From Lagopus muta (lineage: Eukaryota; Chordata; Aves; Galliformes; Phasianidae): a stretch of 64,000 nt of DNA. Positions 1 through 46,038 of this stretch are shown here, piece after piece. Both the position numbers and the translations under genes were made by a program. Positions within the stretch are counted from its first letter, which is position 1; each line of letters opens with the position of its first letter. The DNA is taken from NCBI RefSeq assembly GCF_023343835.1, contig NC_064437.1:17789501-17853500 (forward strand), in the 5' to 3' direction. The notes under the pieces were generated by a model, which saw only the letters and a list, made by a program, of their open reading frames with translations, made no database searches and was not told the origin of the DNA.

Positions 1-2995
1 GAAACTACAAAATGAATTGAGATCTAGTATAATGCTCTTCTGCACACTGGCCCTTCTTTTTTCTTTTGACTTCCTTGCTCTGGGACTGAGAATTAATTTT
101 TTATTCCTTCCAATCTGATTTTACAGGGCTTTCCACAAGAAACCAATGTCCAGTTTTTCCATCTTTCTCTGAGTAATTCTTACTCTGTCTCCTTTGAGAA
201 TTCGTTCATTCTTTGTTTGGAACTGAGATGTCTTTTTTTGTGTGTGGATGCTCCAAATTAAAGCACATTTACGTTTTCCCTGGGGATTTCAATGAGCAAT
301 GCTCTTTGCAAGATGCAGTGGCATGCTTGTTAGTACCTGCACAGCACCCCTGTGAGGTAATTGTGTGGTAATAGCTGAGTATGCTTGCAAGGACTTTAGC
401 TGTTACTTTAGCCAGTTTCAGACAAATATTTGCAGAGACTTTAAAGTACCTAGAAACTGCTCCATGTTGTTCATCTGCAATATATCAACTGTGTTGGGCT
501 TTTCAAATCTGGGTAAGATTTAAGAATAGTTATTTCAATAGACCATGAAAACATCCATGGTACTCTTGTGACAGTTTGATACAATAAGAAGGAGCACTGT
601 GAAGAAGAATGGAGTGCCCGAGAAGCACTTCAAATATTTACTTCTGAGGAAGAAATATAAAAAAAAAAAAAGTTTCACTCAGCAAAACATTATTAGAATT
701 ACATTAGGAATAGGTCATCTGAAGTCTTAGGTCTCAGTATATCTTACTAGAGTTACTAGTAAAACAGTAAAACAAAAATCTACAGTAAAACAAAAATGCT
801 GCAGTGATTCAGCAAGTTGGTGTAATAAATTCTACTTGTTAAATAAAAAAATCTGGTCTGGCACATGTGAGTTTATTTTGCATCTAGCTAAGTTAAATGA
901 TACAAGAATACCATTCGAATCCTTAGTTTAAAATCGTGTGTACCAAGTCATGACATTCTCAGTAGAACATAATACCAAATCAGTGTGACATTGTTAGCTA
1001 CATTGTGGTCAAGCATATCTTAATCAAGTACATGAATAGCTACGTTAACAACAGTAAAATCTTTTTTGGACTTATTTAAAGATAATGCATTATATTTCAC
1101 AAATTTATATTCAAATAATTATTGGCAGTGTAGCTTTATACAGATGTTTTGGCAGGAAGTACGACTTGTTTGAAACCTCAGAGTAAGAGAATGGCAGAGG
1201 TGGGAATAAAAACAAAACCATAAAAATAAGTGTTTTCTGGAGTACAAAACTTCGTGATGGCTCCAAATCCACCTCTGGCAGTTTGAACCATTGCTTCCAG
1301 ATGACTGTGTGGGGCAAAAGGCTTTTATTTGTTCAGTAAGAACAAATTATTGCCCTAGCCTCTCCATCTCATATGATTTCTTACTTATGAATGCTATTTT
1401 AGTTGTGCCTACTATCCTTTTTTTTCATATCAAACTATTGCAATCTGTTCTATCTAGAAGAGGTATTAAAAATAGCCTAGAGATTCTTGTTGTTTGTGTC
1501 TTTGTGCAGTATTCATCAGTTTACAGATCAGACAGTGAGGCATTGAGAAAAACAATGCTACCACTTTAGATTTTACGAAATCAAATAATTTCCTGTACAT
1601 AGGCAGCTTGAAGTTCAGTTAAGTTCTCTGTGCTAATTTACCTTCCCTGTTATAGGGAGCTACTATTCTGCGAGTTGTTTCTTTCTTTAAAAAAATACTG
1701 TTCTGCAAGTACTTTGCTGCACCTTCAAGTTGATCTTTAAGGCAGCCACGACTAATAGGACTCAAGTGTGACCCGAAAGTGTATAGAGGCCACTACTGGG
1801 AGTAGTATTCTGTAATATTGTGCTGTGGAACAGAATGTAGAAAGGAAGATAGTACTAGAAGGGTGTGTATGGAAGGAAAGGGGGGAATCTGAAAGGTTCT
1901 GAATGTGCTTGGGGAAAAAAAATAAAAAAAATTCCTTGAAATGACATTGATTTGGTGTCCATTCTTACTTTGAAGCTGTTATTGACTTTTTCCTACTGTA
2001 GCATATTATGTGTTTCATGAAGATGAAATGGCACTGTGAAATTCACCATTTAGATGCCTGTGTAATAAATGCTATGTGTAACTGCTGTTGGTTGTGTTCT
2101 GTGCAATGTTAACAATGCCAGATTTTGCTGGTGTGATTCCCATAATGAGAAAGCATGCTTAATTTATCACTGCTGAATTTAAACAGGCCCAAAGTCTTTA
2201 AAGATTTGCCAGCATATCAAGTGATGGGCATAAAGGATTAGAGAAGCTGGGATATTCATTCAATAACCTTCTAATAGTTTTTTTTCTTACTGATGGCCAG
2301 TGAAATTACACTGCTGTAATTACTATGTTACTTAATGATACTTGAACTTTTGTTCTGTAGTGCATCAAGTCCTTCATTTAGATTCTTGATGTCTGTTCTA
2401 ACTACTGCCATAAATCTTGGCCAATGTAACAGCTTCAGGATTTGAAATCAGAGGCTGTATGCTAGTTTTGTTTCCTAATAATTTTTTTTCTTGGTGGACT
2501 CAAATTCTTTAACATAAACCTGGATGCATTCCAAAACATGTCTGAATTCAAAGTATACATTGCCCAGATGTCAGTGAAGATTTAGTTACTGAAGTGAGTT
2601 TTCCTACTCACAATGGAAATTCAAGTAGAGAAGACAGTCGTACTAGTGAAATTGTATTCAGGAATGGCCTTCTAGCTTTTCTTGTTTTTCAGAAACATGT
2701 GCTTCAGGGTAGTTATATATGCAAAGGATGTGATTACATAGGTATTATTTGCTCCTCCTCTCTTGGAACTGTTCACTGCTCATGCAGAAATCTCATGAGA
2801 TCTCTATATCCTTCCCTGTCTGCAGTATGTGATAGGCCTCTAGAAAGCCTGGAGGCAGAAGCACTGGTGCAAGGCTCTGTGGTAGCACAGCAATTTCTGG
2901 ATACTGAGGAGCAGATATGGTCATATCTTTTAACTTTGTCTGTTGAGTTTGCTTTTTTTTTTTTTTCCTTCTATACCTCTTGAAAATTCATAGGA
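1..2995. other. Upstream intergenic DNA, no gene recognised
   Basis: AT-rich DNA with many stops in all frames and short homopolymer runs. The longest open frame (2594-2983, +) has no family resemblance, no splice context and no promoter. I see no RNA gene or conserved coding exon. It lies directly upstream of the AGL CpG island and is most simply intergenic. Confidence 0.6.
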
Positions 2996-3290
2996 GAATC
3001 ATAGAGTGGCTTGGTTTGGAAGTGGCCCAAGAGACCATCTGGGGGCCCAGATCCCATCCAACCTCCAAGCTGGCCTTGGCTGCCTCCAGAGATGGGGCAG
3101 CCTTGGGCCAGTGCCTCACTGCCTTCTGAATAATGAATCTCTCTTAACACCTAACCTAAACTTCCCTTCATTTTCTCTTGTCCTATTGCTATCTGCTGGT
3201 ATAAGGAAGTTGCACTCTTTCATAAAAATCCCCTGTAAGCACTCAAAGGCTACATTGTGTCTTTGCTAGGACTACTCCAATGCAGAGAGA
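2996..3290 (-). mobile_element. CR1 LINE fragment, antisense
   Basis: Begins with a degenerate AATCATAGAGTGGCTTGG, the reverse complement of a CR1 3' end, followed by the CR1-typical CATCCAACCT, GATGGGGCAGCC and CAGTGCCTCACTGCCTTCTG blocks. The left end is the element's 3' end, so it is inserted on the minus strand. It is 5' truncated, as most bird CR1 copies are. Confidence 0.85.
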
Positions 3291-4199
3291 ACAGGGTGTG
3301 CATAGAACTGTGCTTCTGCTTCAGCAAGTCATCCTGCATGTAGAATGTGCCTGTTTAGCAAACTCAGTTAGGGGCAGTGAAGCAGGAGGAATGCCCTGCA
3401 GCAAGACACAGGTGTGAGGTGTACTGGGTGACTGGAAGCAAATGGTGAAATCTAAATGGTCTTGCAGACTTCTAGTTCCCTAAGTACACTATCTTTGGAA
3501 GTAAACAGTATAGCGAAGGGGCTGTAAATCGAGAAGCAATTTTTTTTTAATGCAGTTCTAGACCATAAAAATAGACTGACCTTTCAAAAATGCGAGGCTG
3601 ACCTTTCAGCGGGAGCAGCTCACGGCGTCAGGGCCGAGGCAGCCGCTACGCCGCGGGGCCGCCTGCTGACAGCCGTTCGGGCAACAGCGTTCTTCGAAAA
3701 CATCTCGCGTTGGATTAGCGAAAGCTGTCTAGAGCTGGCAGCCCTCGGCACACGCTACGTACAGCGCTTTGCACGCCGTTCGGCGCCGGGCTCCCCTACG
3801 GCGGGGCGGGCTGTAAGGCGGCGGCGCTCGGGGAGCAAACCGCGGCAGCCGCGCCGGGTGTCCAGGCGGTCATTAATGCCCTTCACACCGCGCAGACTTT
3901 TGTTTCCAGAGCCCGAGCTCCCCGCCGGGCAGCCTCTCGTGCTCGTTCGCTCGCACCGTACGAAAGAGGCACCGCCGGGAGTCCCGGCTGCAAAATAGAG
4001 CGCCGCCACCTCGCGCTCCTTGAGCCTCGATCGGCGGCTCCGGCTCCATCCGCAGCGCGGGGCGGGCCCGGCCGCAGCCTCGGGGCGGGAACATCGCTCT
4101 CGCGCGAGCCGTGCCGGCACCGCCTGCCTCGGAGCGGGGCCGGGCGGAACCGGTAAAGTTTATTTCAGAAAAGCAAGAAAAGGGGCGGGGGAAAGGCGC

Positions 4200-4342
4200 T
4201 CTGAGGGCGTTTGTCGCCGCTTTTAGGGGCTGCGCGAGCGGCCGCCCGGCCCGGAGCTGCGGACCGCGAGCGGTTGCGCTGTCCCGACCCTGTCCGCCGC
4301 AGCCTTCACCGGGAGCCGCGCGCGCGCCGCTGCGGGCCGCTC
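4200..4342 (+). other. AGL: AGL exon 1, non-coding (candidate)
   Basis: A consensus donor GTGAGT at 4343-4348 ends a GC-rich segment, and a matching acceptor (TGTGTGTTCTCCCGGCAG) ends at 4660 just before the ATG exon. The donor is visible; the 5' boundary is an estimate. An ATG directly after the donor lies in the intron. Mammalian AGL is known to have alternative non-coding first exons, so others may exist here. Confidence 0.55.
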
Positions 4343-4713
4343 GTGAGTATGGAAGGCGCCGGGGCGCGCGGGCAGGGCTGCGTGAGGGGCCCAGCGGGCA
4401 GGAGTGACAGGTGCCAGGCTCCCCCTCCCGGGGGCGGCCGCGGCAGCTGCGGGGTCAGAACCGCTCTCGGGTGCCGCCGTTCGGGGGAGGGCGGGGTGCT
4501 CCCTTCCTCCTCCCTGCCCGCGCCCCGTCTCCTCTCGCCCCGGGGCTAGGGAAGATGTAAGCTGGCCCGGAGGCGGGAGGCGTTCCCCAGCGGCCGGCCG
4601 CTTGCCTGCTGGGTGCCCGCTGACCGGGGCTGTGTGTGTCTGTGTGTGTTCTCCCGGCAGGGCTCGCCGCTTTTCGCCCGCGCTGAGCCTGCCGCGAGCG
4701 GCCGCCGGCAGCC

Positions 4714-38186
<33,473 letters not shown>

Positions 38187-38590
38187 AAGTTTATTTTGAT
38201 TGATTTTTTTTTTTTCATGAAACTTCTGTGGTCTTGTCATCACGGGGCATAAACGAACATTTTGCTTACATAGCAACAGAAATGTCCTGCTTGCACTATC
38301 ACTTAAACTGCATCTGGACTAGAAAAAATGCTGATAGTCACTGGCTCCTATGCTGACTAATTATGCACAAACTTACTTTAGGTAGCTATGATTTTTAGAC
38401 TTGTCAAATCAAAATCTTACACGTAGCAAACTGAAGTGGTTCTTTACTGAGCTGAATGTATGAGGAAGAGTGCTCATGTTTTGTTTTTGTTTTTTTTTCT
38501 TTGTCTAAGATTAAATGGATGTTTGCAAATGCACGCTTAAAGACGAACCTTTCTGAATTTGGTATGCATTGAGCTACAGCACCGTACATT

Positions 38591-38596
38591 AATAAA
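38591..38596 (+). terminator. AGL: Candidate proximal poly(A) signal AATAAA
   Basis: Canonical AATAAA about 405 nt after the stop, followed within 30 nt by TTTGTCTGTT, a GU-rich element. It would give a short 3' UTR. Confidence 0.4.
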
Positions 38597-39351
38597 GGCA
38601 GACTACTTTGTCTGTTCAACTGCATTAGGGATGGGCTTTTTGTACGTGTTCAGTTGAACGCTCCATCATGCAACTACAGAAAGAAGATTACACATGTGAA
38701 CTTTTGCAGTTAAATATATATTTTAAAAATCTTAAACTGCTCTTGAGTTAACTCTTGAGCAGTGATGAGGTATCCTGTGATAATCCACTGATAAATTGAT
38801 TTATATGCTGTGGGCCAAGCAGCAAACATTTCAACATTTCTTAATTTAAATCTGTTTTTCACTATATGAACATAAGAAACATGCATGTGCATAAAATGCA
38901 CTGCCTGCATGTCGAAGATGGCTACATATCTTCTGTTACTGAAGATACATGGTCACTTCAGTCCTTGATTCTTAGTAAAATCCTGGCTCTGAAGCAAGTG
39001 GAGTTAAGGTCAGTAGGAAAAGATATTAACCTACCCCTGGAGAAAATGAGGTTTCTAGACCTCTTTAAATGTCACCAGTAAGAATAAGCAAGCTAACTGT
39101 ATGTAGTTGTTCACTATAAGCTATTCCCAAACAAGTTGCAACACACATACGTTATTAATTATTTTGACACCCTTACTGACTTCTGTTCGTTGTTCCCAGT
39201 CTGAGGGGGTGTGTGGCAGAAGTGCAGCAGAAATTACCATCTCTCTGGTGATTAATGACAAAAACAGGCAGAAGGTTACACTGCTTCTTTTATGATAAAG
39301 GGAAAGAGCAAAATTGATGATGTATTTCTTGCTGTTGAACAACATTCTGAA

Positions 39352-39357
39352 AATAAA
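39352..39357 (+). terminator. AGL: Candidate main poly(A) signal AATAAA
   Basis: Canonical AATAAA about 1.17 kb after the stop with a GT/T-rich stretch (TCTGTGTTTTAAGTTTGTTT) starting about 50 nt downstream. Further AATAAA hexamers at 39553 and 39907 are alternatives. Confidence 0.45.
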
Positions 39358-39380
39358 ATATACACAGGATGTAATTGAAA

Positions 39381-40389
39381 CAAACTATTATAGGAAAATA
39401 TTTTATCTGTGTTTTAAGTTTGTTTATGCTGTCTGAAGTAGAGTACAGGTGTGCTGCCTTCATCAGGGAGATGTTCCAGATGGATTTAAGGGCAAGTTAG
39501 ACTGAAGACAAATGAACTGTAAGAGCTGGCTATATTTGCACTTTGAAAGGTTAATAAACTTATGAACTCCCTTGCCAAAGTGTTCAGTACTTGAAATTAT
39601 GATTGAAGATGGAGTATATTACATCTCAGGTGTTGAGCTGCTGCGATGCATGGTACAGGAGACTTTTATTGGCATAATCCATGATAGCTGTCTGTTGATG
39701 GAAAAAATTTACTAAAATGTCAGGAACGGATTATGAGAAATGTTTTATATGCCTCTTTGCCTCTTACACACACAAAAAAGTGATCTTTACAAAATTCTTG
39801 TTAATCATATTGAGGTTTATTTCTTACTATGTCACTAGAATTTGCAGTTTTCCCAGGTAATATTTCCTTCGTTACATCAAGGTATGTTTTTTAGCTTCTC
39901 TGGCACAATAAATTGTTCTTATCTGATGGATATGCTTAAAAATGAGAAGTGCATCTGAAGAGCTGTGACTGAAAAGCAATCTGCAAGATGTCAGCTTACA
40001 TACGTTGTCAGTAATGCTCTGTGTTGGGAACTTGCTCATCAAAACGTCCCTATGGTGCTACAGGAAACTTCACTGCAGTGCAAACTCCTCTCCTGAAAGA
40101 GTGTCTATTTGTCTCTGCTAGTTTATTTTCTAATGTAATAGTAATATTTTAAAAGATAAAATTACCTGCGTACGCAGATACATGCGGGATATATTCTTGT
40201 TTATTATATTGTTTTTGCACTGGTAAATATAGCTCTAGTCATAGAAAAGTGCTTTAATATGAAGGAAAATCAATGTATAGCAGCAACAGAAGAAGAGTTA
40301 AGATTATGTCTGAGCGTTTGTCTTTTTCCTTTTTCCACCCATCGACTGACTAACAGCTGTTGTAGCGCAGCACAGGCGTTAGCTCTCTG
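39381..40389. other. Intergenic DNA between AGL and the second CpG island
   Basis: About 1 kb of AT-rich DNA. It contains the AATAAA hexamers at 39553 and 39907 that could serve longer AGL transcripts. No gene recognised. Confidence 0.6.
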
Positions 40390-40720
40390 TGCACCATTTC
40401 CATCACTAGCGATGCTTTCCAAGGGGGCCGCTGAGGGCGGGAAGCGCGGGAGCACGAGCGCGAGCTGGGGCACGGCTGCCCGCCTCCTGCCTCGGCGGCG
40501 GCAGGGCAGCCATGGCAGCGCCTCGGAGCCGGTGCCGGGCGGGCGGTAAGCGCTAAAACTCCAGGCGGCACGCACCCGTATCCACCTCTTAGAGCGGCCG
40601 TGCGGTAAGTCGCTGCGGAAACGTCGTTCCTGGCCGGCGTTCCGTGGCTCGCACCGCCCCGTCCGGCCGCGGGGAGGCTCAGCTGCCTCAGCAGGGACAA
40701 CTGGCGGGGCCGCGGTGTGC
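40390..40720 (+). promoter_or_regulatory. Second CpG island, probable promoter and first exon of the next gene
   Basis: An abrupt 330-bp GC- and CpG-rich block in AT-rich surroundings, about 2.2 kb after the AGL stop. It contains an ATG in strong Kozak context at 40512 (GCAGCCATGG), a donor GTAAGC at 40546 and a perfect donor GTAAGT at 40605, all on the + strand. In human, SLC35A3 follows AGL on the same strand, so this may be its first exon. That is inferred from remembered synteny; no SLC35A3 coding exon is seen in the window. Confidence 0.55.
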
Positions 40721-43460
40721 GGGAGTGTGGTGTGTTGGAAGTGGTCTGGTTTTTGCTTTTGCCTGTGAATATTTGGCTTGATGTGCAAACGTTGGAGCTT
40801 ACGCACCTGTTGGTTAACGCGGCAGCGAATAGGACTGCTGCTTCTGGTCTGTAAGATTTACCATGCGGTCTGTGTTTCGCAGAGGTTCTTAGTAAGCAAA
40901 GCTGCAGCTTGTCAGCTCTTGTGCAACGGCACAGCTGTGGGAAAGGTCCGTTTCACACGGCCGAGCTTCCACGAAAATACACCCCGTGCTTTTCAACCTG
41001 CATTTCTGAAGCAGTTGTTTACAATTTCTCCACAGACTGTAGGCACAGCTGTGACTCAAAGCAGAGCTTCAGGAGTGTGTCTGGATCTGACGTTTCACAT
41101 TCTCGTTCTATTGGAACCTTCTGGACTGCTGCTATCCATAGGCTTCTTCGAAAAAGAAATGCACTTTTGTACAATCATATGCCTTTCTGAGTAGTGTGAT
41201 TCATTTGCATGGAATGTAGCACTATAGGTAAAAGAGTGCCTACTATCACTTCCTATCTAGACAATACCGATCCATTCCTTTTTTCTTTTTTTAACGTGAA
41301 ATGTAGATTTGATGTTTTGATAAAATTATTTATCTTCTATAGGAGGAGAGATTGGGTCTTGTTATACACTGCTCTTTTCAAGGGTACACTGGGAAAGTTT
41401 TTTTTGTACTATGAAATTACATCACATAGATCTTGTCTGTAAGAGCCCTACGTGCAGCCTATGTATGGAGAGGGGCATCTGCTTTAATAACATATAGTGA
41501 AAGATAGGTGTGAAATAGGGGGCTTAGGAGGTGGACTTATGGCTCCTACCATAATGCTCTGAAGTGTATGAAAATAATGAGATTGCATTGATTTAGCAGG
41601 AGTAGTGGGTCAAAGGGCATTAGTAGCTTAACAGTTGTCAAAATGCTTTATAGTATCGTTCTGAAAACATCTTGGAATAAATGTGATTTTTAAAGAAATT
41701 GATAAATAAATTTTGGAGATATTGATGAATGGCTTCAGTGTTGTGGGTGACATTTTAGAAACCATCTCTCTTGAAAATATGGTAACCTAGAGACTAAAAC
41801 TTCGGGCTGGCTGGAAGTAAATCTCTCAATAGAAAATTGGGAATGGTGTATATATTAAGAATTACATGAAATTTTATCACAGCTGAAAAAATAGCATTTC
41901 CTGCTTTATATCAGAAGGTGGTGCCAGTTTGCAGCACTCCATTGCGAAGTCTTGTGCAATTCAGTTCTCCAGCTCTTCGTCTGAGAAAGACTCCATGCTT
42001 CTGTACAGCCATGTATGCCTGTCTGTAATGTAATGTCTGATGTCTCTGTTCCTGCTCCCCCAGTTCAAGATTATCGTAATTTTTATATGCTTAGAAAATG
42101 TTTCAGTAATAAATTTCTATATAGGGGATGAGAAAAGCTTTACGTCTTTGATTTGATGTTTTAAAGTATTGATTGAAGATAATGAAGAGGTTTTGGTTTA
42201 AAAAGATCAGGAAATTGCTTATTTGTTTTGTCACGAAGTCCATGAATCTGTTTACAGAGTGGGAAATGCTTGGTTTTAAAGCCAGACATACATTACACGT
42301 TTAATTTGTTTGCTCTGTAGTTCATCAAATTATTCTGTAATTGCTTACATTCATGTGTCTTCTTAGATGTTTTGTTTATATATAAACATACTTAATATGA
42401 AACCTGAAAATAATTATACATTGAAGATCTTTCATAATAACAGTGGTAATTCTAACCTAAGTATTTTGCTATGCAGATTTTTTTTTTATGGCATTCAGCT
42501 CATGAGTTATTGCAGATTGACTTTTGTATGATTTGGCTTTAGGCACCTTTACAAACAGTGCTTACAGTAGAAAACAGAAGTATTAAGACTACAAGCTATT
42601 GTTGGCTCCAGGCTTGGAGCCTGCATTGTGATCAGGTGCATTGTCATGGTAGGTTCTTTAAAGTAGGCCTGTACAGCTGGTTTTTCCTTCCATGAAGTGA
42701 AAGGTCAGTTCCTCAGGGGAGTCTAACGAACAGATGGTGTATTCTGATGTGTTCCCAAAAGATTTCATACTGTGCATTTACCAAATTGGAAAAAACATTC
42801 TCTGTAAGAATATTAAAAGTTAGTTGGTAATGAGGTGTAAGTGTTAAAAGTTTTGCTCTGCTGTTGTTGGGAAGTTTTGTTGTTTCTGCTGGAAGGTTGA
42901 CTAGAGAAGGTTAAAAGTTGAAAACATTCAAAAAAAGAAGGGTTTTAGTCTGGCAGCTGAAGCTTTGAGGCAGGCAATTAAACCTCAAATTTTGATGCAT
43001 ATTTTGTATCTGTGATGAATTAACTGCTCTAAACTGAAAGTTGCTGTGATGTGGAAATTCAGAGCTCCGTTTCTTCTTCCTCCTCTCTTTCTTCATTTAG
43101 CATAAAAGGCCCCATTTAATTGGGGTGTCTGTTGTGTTCCACTTTTGGTGCCTGAGTTCAAATTATGAAGGAAGCACTTGGTTTTTCATTGTTGCTGTTG
43201 GGAGGGAGAGGTGCAGAATTGCTAATTGAAAGGGATTTGTTAAAATCTCTTGGGAGATGGAACCTCTGTTTTAATCTGGACTGCTTCTCTGCAGAGCGGC
43301 CTTTTGCTTGATGGTCAGCAAATCCTTCTGGATAGAGAGAGATGAGGTGATGGTTAGGGCAGGATACAAGAGAAAGGCCTATGAGGATAGCAAGGAGGGA
43401 TCAGGAGGATGTTGGCTTAGCTCCAGAGTGTTTCAAATGGAGGAAGCAGGAAGGAGGCAA

Positions 43461-43559
43461 ACCTGGTGTCCTGCTTTGGCAGGGGGGTTGGACTCGATGA
43501 TCTCTGGAGGTCCCTTCCAACCCCTACAATTCTGTGATTCTGTGATTCTGTGATTCTGT
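43461..43559 (+). mobile_element. CR1 LINE 3' end, sense orientation
   Basis: Contains GGGGGGTTGGACTCGATGAT, CTCTGGAGGTCCCTTCCAAC and a tail of tandem TTCTGTGA octamers, the canonical bird CR1 3' end read in the sense direction. 5' truncated. Confidence 0.93.
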
Positions 43560-46017
43560 TTTGCAGCCTGTTGTTTAGCAGGATTACAGCAATGGCTTAT
43601 CGTATCATAGGTGCCTTGAAAATAAAAGGGCATTTTATCTTCCACATTACTTGTGTTTTTAACTGTGTGGTAGCATTTTGGATTGTCACATTCATGTTGT
43701 ATGAATGAAAATGCTTAGCGGTTTCTAATAGATAAGAACTCTGCTTTTAGTTTCATGCTCGAAAGGCTTTCATTAGAATGATTTTGGCATGTAAATTAGC
43801 ATTTCATATTTAGCTCCTCGTTCATTGTGTAGTCTCACTGAAACTGTTGAGCTGGTGTTGCTTGACTTGTTTTAATGTTTCTTTGAAATAATCTCTTTAA
43901 TATTGCTTTGTTATCGTTGAGGGTTTTTTTTGAGGGGGGGGATTTGTAGAGATGAATTCTGACATGAGGCATCTGAATACAAAAAGATGGAGCTTGGGTT
44001 ACAGCTTATGAGAAAACCTTGCAAAGAAACTTTTTTCAACAATTTTTAAACTTTAATTATATTTTTTAGTATGGTTAGGAAATAAGTTAAGGTTTCTTTT
44101 TCTGGTTTTACTTATGCTAAAGTCATTATAATCTAGGTGCATTTCCAAACTTGCTTCAATTGTAAAATGATTTTCATCCTTGAAAAATAGGTACTTTCCT
44201 GTTGGAAGTTCAGGAGAAAAGGAGCTGTAGAGGCTGAAAAAAAGATTTTCCACCTGAATGTGGTCAAAACTGTATTATTTTCTAAGCTCTATTTCAAGCT
44301 CTTCAGTTAGTTCACTGTGATATTTTATTGGACTCTCAATTTATCTACCCTTCACTTCACCCTTTGTTATAGTAAATTTACTCCTATGAATTTCTCCCAC
44401 AAATCATTGAACTATGTGAAGACATAAGTGCTACGTCAAACCCTAGGGTTTCATGTGCTTGAACTTCCCATTTTAGAGTCTCTTAATGTCATACACAAAA
44501 GTGACTCACAATACTAATTACAATAATAGTAACTTTTGTCTTAGAGAATGTTCAGAATTAACTTCGTGTTTCATTTATGATTATATACTTGATGGTAATA
44601 AATATACTCTTTCAACGTGTGGTGTACATGCTTTCAAACACGAGGGGGAAAAAAATAGAAGTGATGGATACAACATTGTAAGCATTTTTTAGTATCAATG
44701 CTTTACTGTATGTTATATTACATTATAAATTTGGTATGAAACTCAGAGAAAGCTTTGAAATGCTAAGTAGCTGTGACAGTAATTAGTACATACCGCTAAC
44801 ACTAGTTTATTTTCATTAGTTAAGGTTAACTTATGTTTTGACATAAATTACCTGAAGAGATGCTTGCACAATACGTTAGGCGTCTCTGCAGCATAAGTTT
44901 TCTTTCTTGGAAAACTGTGGCTGTTGCACCCTGAAAACTTCTGGTGTCCTCAGGACATCTGGAAGTGTGTAGCAGCTGTGCTAGCTGGTTAAAGTACTTC
45001 TTTGGGAGCAGTTTTGATTCGGTTCTACATCTCCATCATTTTCACTGTCCCTCTCAGTTAATCAGTAATCCTTTTCTGGTGACTAAAATAATACTCCTAG
45101 CCAAACTGCTGCTTGGCCAAAAAGATGTAGTCTTTTTGCAAGCAAAGAACTATCACTCTTGCTGCTCCTGGTTAGGATCTCTAAATATTGCTGCTTCTGT
45201 TGCCAGTGGTATAATTAACAGCAAATGTTTTGCTTTTGTTGTCATGTTGTACCTCATATTAATGAGTTTGTAGGTAATATACAGTGTTAAGTTCAGCAGA
45301 ACTCAAACATTTAAAAACAGAATGTCAAGATTTAATTTGCAGTACAGTTTCAATTCTGCCTGCTCAGATCATGCCCAACAACGTATCAGTAATACCAGTA
45401 TATTTTTCTATGAGCTATACTCATCAGGAGTTACTTATATCTGTGCTATTAGCAGGATTATCATAAGAAGCGCTGAGACCTTGGGTACACCCTCTGCATG
45501 TGCCTCATGTGTAATCCCTGGCAGGTGGACAGCAAGATTATGCAGCAGTTTACACCATGCCCAATCTCACGTTTTGCTTTGCAGTAGGTCTTGAGGTCCA
45601 CTTGTGGATGTCTTTAGATCATTGCCTATAGTTAATGACTTAACCAACTCTATAGAACTAACTCTTGCTCTCTTACAATTTACAGCTGCTTTGCTCTTGT
45701 ATCCTGTCATGTCCATACAGCTGATCGGACTGTGGGACACAATCTGGCTGAGTTGTGAAATGTCACATAGTTTTCTGAAGGTCCAGAACTGGTCTGTCTC
45801 TTGATTGTTGGATGGCAGTATCTGATGAAGTCCTCAAACGCTCATCAGATGACTTTGTGATGTTATTTGTCCTGCTGCATTCTGTAGATAATTTCTGGCA
45901 TGTAAGGGGCTGTTGTATGAAATTTATACTTCACTTCAGTGTGGCTGGAATAATTTTTTTTTTAAAGATAATTCCATAATTTATGTCGGTAGACAACAGG
46001 TTTATGTATTCTGAAAC

Positions 46018-46038
46018 AATAATAATAATAATAATAAT
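46018..46038. repeat. (AAT)7 microsatellite
   Basis: Seven uninterrupted AAT units. Confidence 0.95.

Larger units (their letters stand above)
38187..39380 (+). other. AGL: AGL 3' UTR
   Basis: AT-rich sequence after the stop with no coding resemblance. The end is placed after the AATAAA at 39352, followed by a T/GT-rich downstream element near 39405-39440. Shorter or longer forms are possible with AATAAA at 38591 or at 39553 and 39907. The small open frames here are chance. Confidence 0.6.

Noticed and set aside
2594-2983. 129-codon open frame upstream of AGL
   Set aside because: No recognisable motif; ends in a poly-Phe run from a T tract and borders a CR1 copy. Likely chance.
40270-40806. 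178-codon open frame on the minus strand across the CpG island
   Set aside because: Its length is explained by high GC content. No family resemblance, and it overlaps a + strand promoter-like region.
43308-43553. 81-codon open frame at the sense CR1 copy
   Set aside because: Its second half is CR1 3' untranslated sequence and does not encode the CR1 reverse transcriptase.
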